Assembly: GCA_963703555.1 (NCBI GenBank)
Contig: CAVPEV010000044.1
Coordinates: 62,001 to 126,000, forward strand
Length of the DNA stretch: 64,000 nucleotides
Direction: 5' to 3'
Source: CAVPEV01 sp963703555
GTDB taxonomy: Bacteria > Actinomycetota > Actinomycetes > Actinomycetales > Cellulomonadaceae
Each line of letters opens with the position of its first letter. The first letter of the stretch is position 1. Of this stretch, positions 24,643 through 33,695 are shown piece by piece. The notes under the pieces are model-generated. The model did not search any database. It saw nothing but the letters and a program-made list of their open reading frames with translations, and had not been told where the DNA came from. The position numbers were made by a program, and so were the translations under genes.

Positions 24643-25491
24643 TCATGGCAGGTGCCGATCTCCTCGGTCCCGCGCCCGGTGGCCAGTCGCCTCGGTCGGC
24701 GGTTCCTCTGCGCCTGGGTCACACGGCTCGGCGTCCGAGGTTTCGATTGAGCGATGCGCCTCGAAGCCCGGTAGGCACAACGCTTCCTTGACGCTCTCGT
24801 TCCTCAGCGGGACGTACTCCATGTCGACGACTAGACCGCCGCCGAAGACCTTCGCGAAGATCGCCGATGTCTCGTCGTCGAGCAGGGACGTGTTCGCCTC
24901 AAGCATCCGATTGATCCTGTCCGTGACCTGCTGAGTTGTTAGCTTCTCCATCGCGCTCGCCAGCTCCGGAAGCTGGGCGTCATCTTCGATCCGAGCGCTG
25001 GAGAGAGCTCGCATCCTGTCGGCGATGATCGAGGCAGCCATCAGAATCTCAAGCAGGTGCCGCTGCGCTTCGGCACTGCTCATGCTGGTCCTGGTGTCCT
25101 CCAGCGCATCGTCAATCTCGTTGGAGAAGCTCTCTACGACCGGCTGGCTCAACACCAGCTCAGGCGTGGCGGATCGGCTGGGCGCCTCGTCCTGTCGGGT
25201 GATTCGACTCAACGCCGTCTGAGCGGTCGGTAGGACTTGGTCTTCCCACCACTGCTGGACGCGGGAGGCGTTCTTGACGACAGCGACGGTGCCGACGACG
25301 CCCGCTGCGAGGCTGATGGCCGCAACGATCGCCGCCGGTCCGCGCAGGTCGATCTTCGCGAACTCCGCGTGTCCTCCAATCCCGTCCGCTCCCCGGAAGA
25401 AGCCACGGACCCAGCCTGGGGTGTCTCTTGACGCCACCAGGTCCGCACCGTCGGGGATTGAAGCGGCGTACAGCTCCCACCAGTCGCTCAT
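24643..25491 (-). CDS. Unrecognised protein with one membrane segment, downstream of BREX
   Basis: 282 residues from ATG 25491 (GAGGAG upstream). I do not recognise the family. The N-terminus (MSDWWELYAASIPDGADLV) is followed by one hydrophobic helix (PAAIVAAISLAAGVVGTVAVV, about residues 60-80), then a long, mostly helical, charged region (QVVESFSNEIDDALEDTRTS; MEKLTTQQVTDRINRMLEAN), ending in an acidic Pro-rich tail. It lies 82 bp behind brxL on the same strand, so it may be transcribed with BREX. It could be an accessory defence gene or unrelated cargo. Codon use resembles the BREX genes. Confidence 0.6.
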   Translation of the reverse strand: MSDWWELYAASIPDGADLVASRDTPGWVRGFFRGADGIGGHAEFAKIDLRGPAAIVAAISLAAGVVGTVAVVKNASRVQQWWEDQVLPTAQTALSRITRQDEAPSRSATPELVLSQPVVESFSNEIDDALEDTRTSMSSAEAQRHLLEILMAASIIADRMRALSSARIEDDAQLPELASAMEKLTTQQVTDRINRMLEANTSLLDDETSAIFAKVFGGGLVVDMEYVPLRNESVKEALCLPGFEAHRSIETSDAEPCDPGAEEPPTEATGHRARDRGDRHLP

Positions 25492-25573
25492 TGGACTCCT
25501 CTGGTTGCGATCGGCCAGACCTGGGGTGTGGCTCCTCGCAGGTGGCCACGTGCGCTCGGTTCCATGTTGCCGT

Positions 25574-27713
25574 CTACTCGCTGGTCTCGCGGAGATACGT
25601 GACCCCGAAGCCCTTGAGCTCGCGGTACTTCTGGTACTTGGTGGCCAGGTCGAAGGGGCTGTCAGCCATGCGCTGGAAAATGTCCAGCCCCCGCCCGAGC
25701 AGGATCTTCCAACCGGTGTCGGTCGTGATCGAGCGGTCGTGGATGGCGGTCGGGTCGACCAGCTCGACATCGAAGACGATGCCGAGCACCCCGGCGCTCT
25801 TCTTGATCTGGAGTAGGTACTCCAGCTGGCGCTGGACCTTCTCGGGCCCTTCCTGGTTCTCGACCGTGACGAGCTTGAGCGTCACTTCGTCGGCGGGGTC
25901 CTTGCCACGCGCGATCCCTTCGACCAGCTCCATGAGGTTCCTGGCCTGGTGGAACATCCGCACGTAGGGGTCGACGATCGTGATCTCGGTCGCGCCGCGC
26001 AGGTATGGGACGAGGAGCGACTCGAACGAGACGCCGCGCTGGCCTTCCTGGAAATCGCGGTGCCCCTGGAACAGCTCAGGCTCCGGTTCAGGCTTGGGAG
26101 GCTTGTCGGTGCTTGTAGCGTCGGTCGAGGCGGAACGACCACTAAGCGGATCGGCGTCGGTCGGCGGCTCCTCCGGCTCGGACTCCTCTTCCCTGTGCCC
26201 GCGGTGGTAGTAGGTTGGGTACTCGGTTTCCTCGAGCGTGGCGACGACGTGCCAGGTGCCCTCGGTGTTGAGGTAGCCGAACTTCACCTCGGCCATGGTG
26301 GAGTCGATGCGCAGGATCTGGTCCTTGACGCGCTTGCGGCCCTCGATGGCGAACCGGAGGATCTCTTCGATCTCCTCCTTCGTGGCCTCGCCGCCTGGGT
26401 AGAGGATCTTCATCAGGCCGGAGAAGGTCTTGTGGATGCCGTCGCGGTCGCGGGTCGAGATGTCGGGCGACGAGTGTGAAGTGCTGCTGGTAGCGGTCGG
26501 AGTAGTCCTGCGAGCGCATCGACTTGAGGACTTCGGCGATGTAGTCGACGACGAAGCCGTAGCCGTCGGAGAACATCTCGCCCCGGATGATGTCGACTTC
26601 CCAGCCCGGGATGTAGCAGTGCAGGCGGTCGAGGTAGGCCGGGTCGTGGTAGGCCTCGGGCAGCTCGTCGAACAGGTCGGAGTTCTTGAGCATGTACGGC
26701 ACGGTGTGCGAGGTGTTGCCGACGAAGACCATCGATGCCTCGGCACCGAGTGTCTCGACACCACGGGAGAACGACTTGTTCGCCATGTAGTTCTTCATGA
26801 TGTCGACGAGCGTCCTGTCGGTGCGCTTCTTCTTGCCCGCGAACTCGTCGAAGGCGACGACGTCCCAGTACCCGACCAGGCCGATGCGTCCGTTGGCGTT
26901 GTTGACGAAGAGCTTCGGTACGGTGACCTCACCGCCGGAGATGAGCATCCCGTGCGGCGAGAACTCCGAGAAGATGTGGGACTTGCCGGTGCCCTTGGGG
27001 CCGAGCTCGACGAGGTTGTAGTTGCGCTCGACGAATGGGACGAGGCGCACGAGCTGGATGAGCTTGCCCCGGCGGCCGAACATCGCGGGATCGAAGCCGA
27101 TCGACTGCATGAGCAGGTCGATCCACTCCTCGGTGTTGAAGCCTCGGCGAGCTTCGAGGTACTGGTCGACGTCGAACTTGGACAGCTGAATCGGCTTGAT
27201 CGAGCCAAGGATCCAGGGCACGACCCGCTGGTCGTCACTGCGCAAGTACTCGATGTCGCAGATGCACCACACACCGCCGACCAGCAGTTTGGGGTGGGCC
27301 TTGATGACCGGCGAGTCGACGATGATGCCCCTGATGCCGAGGTTGGCGAACTCGGCCTCGTAGACGTCGGCCTTCTCGTTGAGGGTGACGGTGACCTTGT
27401 CGATGATGCGGTGTCGGCCGCGCTCCTTGATGGTCGACTTGACCAGCTCGGACTCGCTGCGGTGGACGTAGTGCTCGGCCAGGATCTTGCGGACGGTGTC
27501 GATGCCGGCCTGGATGGTGGCTTCGTCGTCGGAGGCGGCGTACTGCCCGAGCAGGTACTCCAGGACGTACGTCGGCACGATAGCGTTGCCCTTGACGGCC
27601 TTGACCAGGTCCTTGCGGACGACGACGCCGGGGAACAGAAGGTTGATCTTGTAGTCGAGGTCGCTTTGCTGCGGCGTGCCGGCGTCGGCTTCCTCGTTCT
27701 CGATCTCGCTCAT
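25574..27713 (-). pseudogene. brxL: BREX Lon-like protein BrxL, single-base frameshift
   Basis: The frame from ATG 27713 (GGGGAG upstream) encodes the BrxL N-terminal and AAA+ parts: INLLFPGVVVRKDLVKAVKG, GRHRIIDKVTVTLNEKADVY, Walker A LGPKGTGKSH near residue 241, and VVAFDEFAGKKK. After YQQHFTL the reading frame is lost and this frame stops at 26142. In the neighbouring frame homology resumes at once with SPDISTRDRDGIHKTFSGLM and runs to 25574, ending in a phospholipase-D-like MIT_C type domain (ITIVDPYVRMFHQARNLMEL). Removing one base near 26471 would restore about 713 codons. In type 1 BREX, BrxL is a DNA-binding ATPase complex needed for defence. The gene is either inactivated or this is a sequence error. 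Confidence 0.85.
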
Positions 27714-27730
27714 CTCAGCTCCCCTCGCCT

Positions 27731-30226
27731 CTAGAAGTCGAAGTCCGACGCGAACGAACGCTTCAGCGTGTAGACCGCCTTGGCGAAGACCCGCCACTGG
27801 TTGGTGTTGGGGATGCGCTCCTCCAGGCGGAATTCCACGGCCCGGTTGTTGTAGTCGCTCGACTCCTGGCTGAGCAGCATCCGGGCGCTCTGGTAGCGGT
27901 CGCGCTTGTCGGTCGAGGTCTGGTCGAAGGTCAGGTCGACGAGGTTCGAGATCAGGGTCTCCCCGACGTAGAGCCCAGCCCGCAGGGTGCGGGGCTGGAC
28001 CTTGTCGCTAACCGGATCGGTCTGGAACAGGCGGACGACGACCTGTCCGGTCGTGATCTTGTCCGACTCCGGCCAGACCTCGACGTTGACCAGCCGGGTG
28101 TCGCTCTTGCGCTTCTTGTTGACGACCAGCACCGGCACGACGATCTCCTGCAGCGTGGCCCCACCGTGGACGAAGCGCGAGCCGCCGCCGGCCAGGCGCA
28201 GGCGGTGGATCGACTTGGGGATCTGGACTTCCAGCTCGCTGTCGAGCCCGAGCTGGGCTGCCTCGAAGGTGGTGAAGGCTGGATCCACCTTGAGGCCCGT
28301 GCCGAGGACAAAGCGCCGGTTGAGGACCTTGATGTCATCGCCCTGGGGCTGGGTGGACAAGAAGTACTGGTCGGCCAGCGCCTCGTCCTGGAACAGGAAG
28401 CCGTGATCGGCCGTGATGAAGATGTTGGTGGCGTTGGCGCTGGCCAGCTTCTTCACCAGGTCGACGATGTCGCGCAGCGTGTCGTCGACAGCCTCGAAGA
28501 CCTGACGCTCCGTGCCGGGCTTGTCACCCGTGGCGTCGATCCGGTCGTGGTAGACGTACAGGACCCGGTTGGCCTTGTACAGTTCGCGCCGCTCGTCGGC
28601 GCCCATCGCCTGGAGGTCCTCGGCCTGGATGGCCGAGCCACCAACCGCCTCCAAGATCCTGCCCCGGAAGACGGTGTTGTTGGTCGGCTGGTCGTCGGCC
28701 AGCACGGTCCTGGCGTCGGCCGAGTGCTTGAGGGTCGAGTGCGGCAGCAGCGCCGCCATGCCGAGTTGGGTGTAGCTGGGCAGCACACCGAGAACGGCTT
28801 CCAGGTTGGCGTCGAAGCGGTCCTCCTGCCGAATGAGCGAGCCAAGCTCATCGGCCACCTCGTAGCGCATCGCATCGGAGATGATCACGACCGCCTTCTT
28901 GTCGCCATCGCGCACCAACGGCTCCACGTAACGGGCGTAGAAGGCCGTCTGCGAGCGGAACGCGGTTGAGCGCCAGCGTTCGGCCTGGTCGACCTGCTGC
29001 TGCCAGGCGTTGCCCAACTCGTAGACGAACTTATTGGTGTACCGCTTCTCGACCTGCTCGCGCAGCGCTTCCAGTGGCTTCGGGTACTCGGCCGTCCGGG
29101 CAGCGAACACGAACTGCCGGTACAGTTGGTCGATGCGGAACCACTCGCTCCGGTAGCGCCCCAGACCATCGTCGAACGACTGCATCGAGATGTTCAGCGA
29201 GGAGATTTCGCCCAGCAGCTCCGAAGCGCTGGCGACCGCCGTGTAGAGCCTCCGGTAGTTGTCGATCCAGACGCTGCTCTGCCGCGCGCGGACGACCTCG
29301 GCCACCTCACGTGGCGTGACGGTCTGCTTAGCCACCGCTCGGGCCAGGTCGCTGATGATCTTCTGGTCGGTCTCCTCGAACAGGTCGACGCCGACCAGAT
29401 CGCGGAAGCTCGCATCCTCGATCCTCGACTTGTAGTCCAGGTCGCCGGCGGCCCGCTTGGCGAGTGCAGCCATAGCCTCCTGGCTGCGCCGGTCGTTGCG
29501 CAGGCTGGCGAAGTCCAGCTGGATGTTCTGCAGTCCGCCCGGCCGGTCGGACTTGAAGCCCTCGATGGCCCGCTGGAAGACCCACAGCACCAAGTCATCG
29601 ATGCTCGGCGACGCGGACTCGTAGCCGTAGATGCGAGCCACGCCCTGCCAGTAGAAGCTGTCGAGACCGTAGTCGGCCAGGGTGTCGTACTTGGCGTGTG
29701 CCCCCTTGGCGTTCTCTGTCAGGAGGGTGCGCGTGATCTCCAGCAGGCTGTGCTCGCGCTGACTGAGCAGGACCGCGCTGATCTTGGCTCGCAGCCGGGC
29801 GGCGTCGTCCTCCGGACTCAGCAGTGCCCTGAGACTCTGGACACGCTTGGCGGCATTGAAGAACTTCTCGTGCGCCTGGACGACCTCGTCGATGCCCTTG
29901 CCGACTAGCCCTAGGTCCTGGGCGACGAGGGCCGTGCGGTCGGCCGTGAAGACCCCGTAGGCTAACTCCAGATCGAGCAGCCAGTCCCCGATACCACTCG
30001 GAACCTGACCCGAGCGGTAGACGAGGAACTTGCCCTCCGGCTCGTCATGCAACAGCCGGTTCTTGACGGCGAACTCGTCATTGGCGACCCGGATCGTCTC
30101 GATCTCCGGCAGGTCGAGGCTGTCGAGATCCGCGGCGTACTGACCCTCCGGGTCATGCCAGAAGACGACCCGACGGGTGTCAAACCAGCGCAGCAGGTGC
30201 GGGCGGACCGTGGCAGCGTCACTCAT
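27731..30226 (-). CDS. pglZ: BREX alkaline-phosphatase-fold protein PglZ
   Basis: 831 residues from ATG 30226. PglZ is the signature gene of BREX systems. The alkaline phosphatase superfamily core is seen as KKAVVIISDAMRYEVADELG near residue 445 and NATNIFITADHGFLFQDEAL near 605, the two metal-site motifs. The N-terminus (PHLLRWFDTRRVVFWHDPEG) also matches the family, and a C-terminal beta-rich part (LRAGLYVGETLISNLVDLTF) completes it. The start overlaps the end of pglX by 8 bp and brxL begins 17 bp behind its stop, so all lie in one operon. The enzyme appears complete. Confidence 0.93.
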   Translation of the reverse strand: MSDAATVRPHLLRWFDTRRVVFWHDPEGQYAADLDSLDLPEIETIRVANDEFAVKNRLLHDEPEGKFLVYRSGQVPSGIGDWLLDLELAYGVFTADRTALVAQDLGLVGKGIDEVVQAHEKFFNAAKRVQSLRALLSPEDDAARLRAKISAVLLSQREHSLLEITRTLLTENAKGAHAKYDTLADYGLDSFYWQGVARIYGYESASPSIDDLVLWVFQRAIEGFKSDRPGGLQNIQLDFASLRNDRRSQEAMAALAKRAAGDLDYKSRIEDASFRDLVGVDLFEETDQKIISDLARAVAKQTVTPREVAEVVRARQSSVWIDNYRRLYTAVASASELLGEISSLNISMQSFDDGLGRYRSEWFRIDQLYRQFVFAARTAEYPKPLEALREQVEKRYTNKFVYELGNAWQQQVDQAERWRSTAFRSQTAFYARYVEPLVRDGDKKAVVIISDAMRYEVADELGSLIRQEDRFDANLEAVLGVLPSYTQLGMAALLPHSTLKHSADARTVLADDQPTNNTVFRGRILEAVGGSAIQAEDLQAMGADERRELYKANRVLYVYHDRIDATGDKPGTERQVFEAVDDTLRDIVDLVKKLASANATNIFITADHGFLFQDEALADQYFLSTQPQGDDIKVLNRRFVLGTGLKVDPAFTTFEAAQLGLDSELEVQIPKSIHRLRLAGGGSRFVHGGATLQEIVVPVLVVNKKRKSDTRLVNVEVWPESDKITTGQVVVRLFQTDPVSDKVQPRTLRAGLYVGETLISNLVDLTFDQTSTDKRDRYQSARMLLSQESSDYNNRAVEFRLEERIPNTNQWRVFAKAVYTLKRSFASDFDF

Positions 30227-33200
30227 CGCTGGCCTCAAGCCCGGGGATCCTCTTCAGGGCGGCACCGAACTTCGGGTAGTTCGCCTTCACACCGTCGTCC
30301 AGGTCGATCGCGAGCTGCCGGGACGCCAGCGGGTACAGCACATCGTGCTCGTACTCCTTGAGCTCCAGCAGCACCTTGCGCAGCCGGTCAGCCTCCTTCT
30401 GGGCGGCCGCCTGCTGGCGGGGCGTCCCACCACCGGCAGCCAGTCGTTCCTGCTGCTGCAGGCTCGACGAGAGCTTGGCCGTGAACTCGCGCAGGTACTC
30501 GTTGAGCACCGTCGACACCGTGGACGGCGTGTAGCGGTGCATGTAGATCAGCGCGTTGAACGAACCCTTGGGGCTGGAGAAGAGCCAGTAGATCGGGCGC
30601 TTCTTGTACCGCTGGACGTGGTCCTTGTAGAACGACCGCACGAAGTAGTCGCGGATGTCCTTCACGCCCAGCGACTCGGCGACGAAGCGCAGGTTCTCCT
30701 CGAAGTGCTGCTCCCCGAATGCCACCCGGAGGAAGCTGCGGAAGCGCGCGACGACGTCGTCCTCGAACCAGTCGCCATCCACGATGGGGATGACGTTGTC
30801 TCTGTCCGGAGCGAACGTCGGGCTCGGCACCTTCACTAGGTAGTCCTGCACCGTGGCGCCCTGGTCGGCCAGGATAAGGCCCGGTTCGTCGAGACTGTAG
30901 CGACCAAACATGCAGCCCACCGCGAAGGAAGTCAGCCCGGAAATCAACCCCTGGGTGGCGAGCTCCCGGTACATCTCCAGACTCTTTCCGGGGCCGTACT
31001 CGTTGGCGAAGTTCGCAGTGATCAAGGCCCGCCTGCCTTCGGGACCGGCGTGTTCGGGTTCCACTCCCGCGGCGCTCCAGACGAGCGCGTTGATGTCACG
31101 CTCGATCGCAGTCAACTCGGCTACTGCTCGCTCGGCCTGCCCGACCTGCCGCACCGCAGCCTCGCGCAGGTTGCCGGGACTACTTTCGAGAACGGGCGGG
31201 CGGGCAAAGTCGAGCGCCGTTTCCGCCTGGTTCCAGTCATTCTTGGCGATCGCGATCGCCGCGCCCGCCAGATCATGGAGGCTTCGCGCTTCCTCAGGGC
31301 CGAACTCCGGAACCGGGATCTGCTTAACCTCACGCACCTGAAGGTTGAGGGTCGGGTTAAGCGCTGCGAGTACCAGACGCGCCATGTCGCTGTTCACGAC
31401 GGCTAGGACCTGCTCAACGGTAAGCTTTGCCGCTAAGAACCCTGGTCCGCCCATGTCGAAGGCATAGCCCTGCCCCAGGGTCCGGAAAGTGTTGGTACTC
31501 GACGTGAGCATCGAGTAGGTGATGCCTTCCGGCGCTCCAGGGTCGCGCCTCATCTGGCTCGAACTCGAATTCTGGGAGTAGTACCGCAACGCCGACGGCG
31601 ACCAGTCGACCACGTCGGTTGTCAGGCCGTACCAGCGTCGCGCGCCTCCTCCCTTGGCATAGGGAACCCACCGGCTGGTCACGCCGACGTCGGCATGCGT
31701 GACCTCCCACCACCGTCGCAGGTAGGTTCCGTTGTCGCCCGTCTTGTGCGGCGACGTGGGGAAACTGACGACGTCTGCGATCGACGTACCGCCAGCGAGG
31801 GCGTCTTGCAGAGAGCGAGGGAGCCAGTAGGCCAGCGGTGTACCCGAAATCTGCAGAAAACTCCTTCCCCGCGCGAGATAGCGTAGTGGGCTGTCGGCCT
31901 TCGTGACGGCCTCGCGAACGCCGGCTACCATCACCGACTCGGCACCAGGGAGTTGGGCTAGTCGAACAAAGACGGTCGAGTGGTCGACGGTGAGCTTTGT
32001 TCCCGCGAACGCACAGATCTGGACGGTCGCACCCTTGAATCCGCCGAGTGGCAGCTCGATCAAGCTCGCCAACGCCGACTTCGTCAGGAGAATCTTGCGC
32101 AGCCCTTCGTGAGCGTTGATATACATCCAAGTGTTCGGGCACATAATGCCGTATGCCCCGGCGGGTGCAATTAGGCTCAGGATGCGCTCGATGAACATCG
32201 AGAACATATCGGTTCGGGTGACCGGATACCGCTCGCCGGCTAGAGCCGCTAACCCGGGGTCCATGTGGCGGCTGCCCATGTAGGGCGGGTTTGCGACCAC
32301 CACCGCGTACCGGGGCGACAGGTACTCAGCCTGTTCGATGACCTGCTCAGCCCGGTCGAGCTCGTCGGCCAGAAGGATGTCGCCACTGTCGTCGAGGGTA
32401 GACAGATGGCGCCCGAGACGTGCCGTCAACTGGGCGTCCGGCTGAATCAGGGATCCCAACGTGTTGGCGTGCTCGAACTGGTTCCAGAAGGCCGACTCGC
32501 CGTGTCGGTCTCCACCGCGTGTCCGAAGGAGGTCGATCTCGTCCGGCGTGAAGTGGATCGGGTCGAGGACGCGAACGTTGGGCTCGACCCGCTTGTTGAA
32601 GAACGTGCGCTGCTTGGCGCGAGCTTTCATGGTAAGGGCGAAGGCAGCGAGCGCTCCGGCTCGGGAGTCAATTTCGACCCCATAGAGGTTGTTGGTCAGG
32701 ATGAGACCGGGGATGTCACCCGGCGCGTAGCCTTCTTCCTCGTATATGGTGTACAGCAGGTCGAAGGCATAAGTCAGCATGTGACCCGACCCACACGCCG
32801 GGTCACAGACCTTGAGCTCCTCCACACGGCTGACCTTGAGGAAGTCGGTCTCCTCGTCGACCGGGGCGATGTAGTAGTCCATCTGGTCGACGAGGCTGGA
32901 CTCGGGATGGTTGAGCATCCACAACCGGCCCAGGGAGTTCTCGATCAGGTAGCGGACGATCCAGTGGGGGGTGAAGAGCTGGGTGGCTGCGGGGATCTCG
33001 TCGGCACCGGCCTTCTTGTTCTTCTTGAAGCCGACGAAGACCTCGTCCTTCCGCTCCGAGATGTAGAACTGGTACAGCCAGCCGATGACCTCGACGTCCT
33101 GGCAGACATCCTTGGTGAGCACCTTGACCGCCCGGCTCGGGACCGAGTCGTCGGCCAGCAGGTTGGCCGGGATGAGCAGCTCGGTGAAGTCGCCCTCGCG

Positions 33201-33695
33201 CTCGAACATGAACGGCATGGCGCGGTTCCAGTAGCGGCAGTAGTCCGCGAGCAGCAGCGCGTACGCCTCGCCCTGCGCGTCGTCACTACGTCGGGTGCCG
33301 TTGAGCAGCGCTGTGACCATCTCGCGGGTCTTGCCACCGACCACCTCCGTGTCGATGTTGCCGCGCTTGGCTTCGGCAAGGATCTCGGGCTGGCCGTTCG
33401 CGACGCCGGCCTGCGGGGAGACGACTCCGACGCCGGTGTAGCCGTTGGCGTCCATGAAGCGCAGGGCGATGATCCGGTTGAACCAGGTGTAGGCGACCTT
33501 GTCGGCGACCGCGGCCTTGCCCTTGTCGCCCCCACCGGCCGCCGTGACGGCCTTCTCCAAGGCTTCCACGGCCTTGGGCTGCTCCACCCGCTCGGGCGAG
33601 GCAGGAGCCAGGACGACCGCGATCCGGGCGGTCACCTCGCGGATGAGCGAGGTGCGTGCCCAGGTGGCGAACGACTTTAGCGGTGCGGTTTCCAT
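30219..33695 (-). CDS. pglX: BREX adenine-specific DNA methyltransferase PglX
   Basis: 1158 residues, in the normal 1,100-1,250 range. It marks host DNA by N6-adenine methylation at a non-palindromic site so that BREX can tell self from phage. SAM-binding motif I VCDPACGSGHMLTYAFDLLY is near residue 300 and the catalytic NPPY (VVVANPPYMGSRH) near 468. The long C-terminal half (about 560-1000) should hold the target recognition domain, so the methylated sequence cannot be read off. An N-terminal helical domain (FNRIIALRFMDANGY) is typical. ATG 33695 overlaps the brxC stop by one base. No frameshift or in-frame stop is present. Confidence 0.95.
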   Translation of the reverse strand: METAPLKSFATWARTSLIREVTARIAVVLAPASPERVEQPKAVEALEKAVTAAGGGDKGKAAVADKVAYTWFNRIIALRFMDANGYTGVGVVSPQAGVANGQPEILAEAKRGNIDTEVVGGKTREMVTALLNGTRRSDDAQGEAYALLLADYCRYWNRAMPFMFEREGDFTELLIPANLLADDSVPSRAVKVLTKDVCQDVEVIGWLYQFYISERKDEVFVGFKKNKKAGADEIPAATQLFTPHWIVRYLIENSLGRLWMLNHPESSLVDQMDYYIAPVDEETDFLKVSRVEELKVCDPACGSGHMLTYAFDLLYTIYEEEGYAPGDIPGLILTNNLYGVEIDSRAGALAAFALTMKARAKQRTFFNKRVEPNVRVLDPIHFTPDEIDLLRTRGGDRHGESAFWNQFEHANTLGSLIQPDAQLTARLGRHLSTLDDSGDILLADELDRAEQVIEQAEYLSPRYAVVVANPPYMGSRHMDPGLAALAGERYPVTRTDMFSMFIERILSLIAPAGAYGIMCPNTWMYINAHEGLRKILLTKSALASLIELPLGGFKGATVQICAFAGTKLTVDHSTVFVRLAQLPGAESVMVAGVREAVTKADSPLRYLARGRSFLQISGTPLAYWLPRSLQDALAGGTSIADVVSFPTSPHKTGDNGTYLRRWWEVTHADVGVTSRWVPYAKGGGARRWYGLTTDVVDWSPSALRYYSQNSSSSQMRRDPGAPEGITYSMLTSSTNTFRTLGQGYAFDMGGPGFLAAKLTVEQVLAVVNSDMARLVLAALNPTLNLQVREVKQIPVPEFGPEEARSLHDLAGAAIAIAKNDWNQAETALDFARPPVLESSPGNLREAAVRQVGQAERAVAELTAIERDINALVWSAAGVEPEHAGPEGRRALITANFANEYGPGKSLEMYRELATQGLISGLTSFAVGCMFGRYSLDEPGLILADQGATVQDYLVKVPSPTFAPDRDNVIPIVDGDWFEDDVVARFRSFLRVAFGEQHFEENLRFVAESLGVKDIRDYFVRSFYKDHVQRYKKRPIYWLFSSPKGSFNALIYMHRYTPSTVSTVLNEYLREFTAKLSSSLQQQERLAAGGGTPRQQAAAQKEADRLRKVLLELKEYEHDVLYPLASRQLAIDLDDGVKANYPKFGAALKRIPGLEASDE

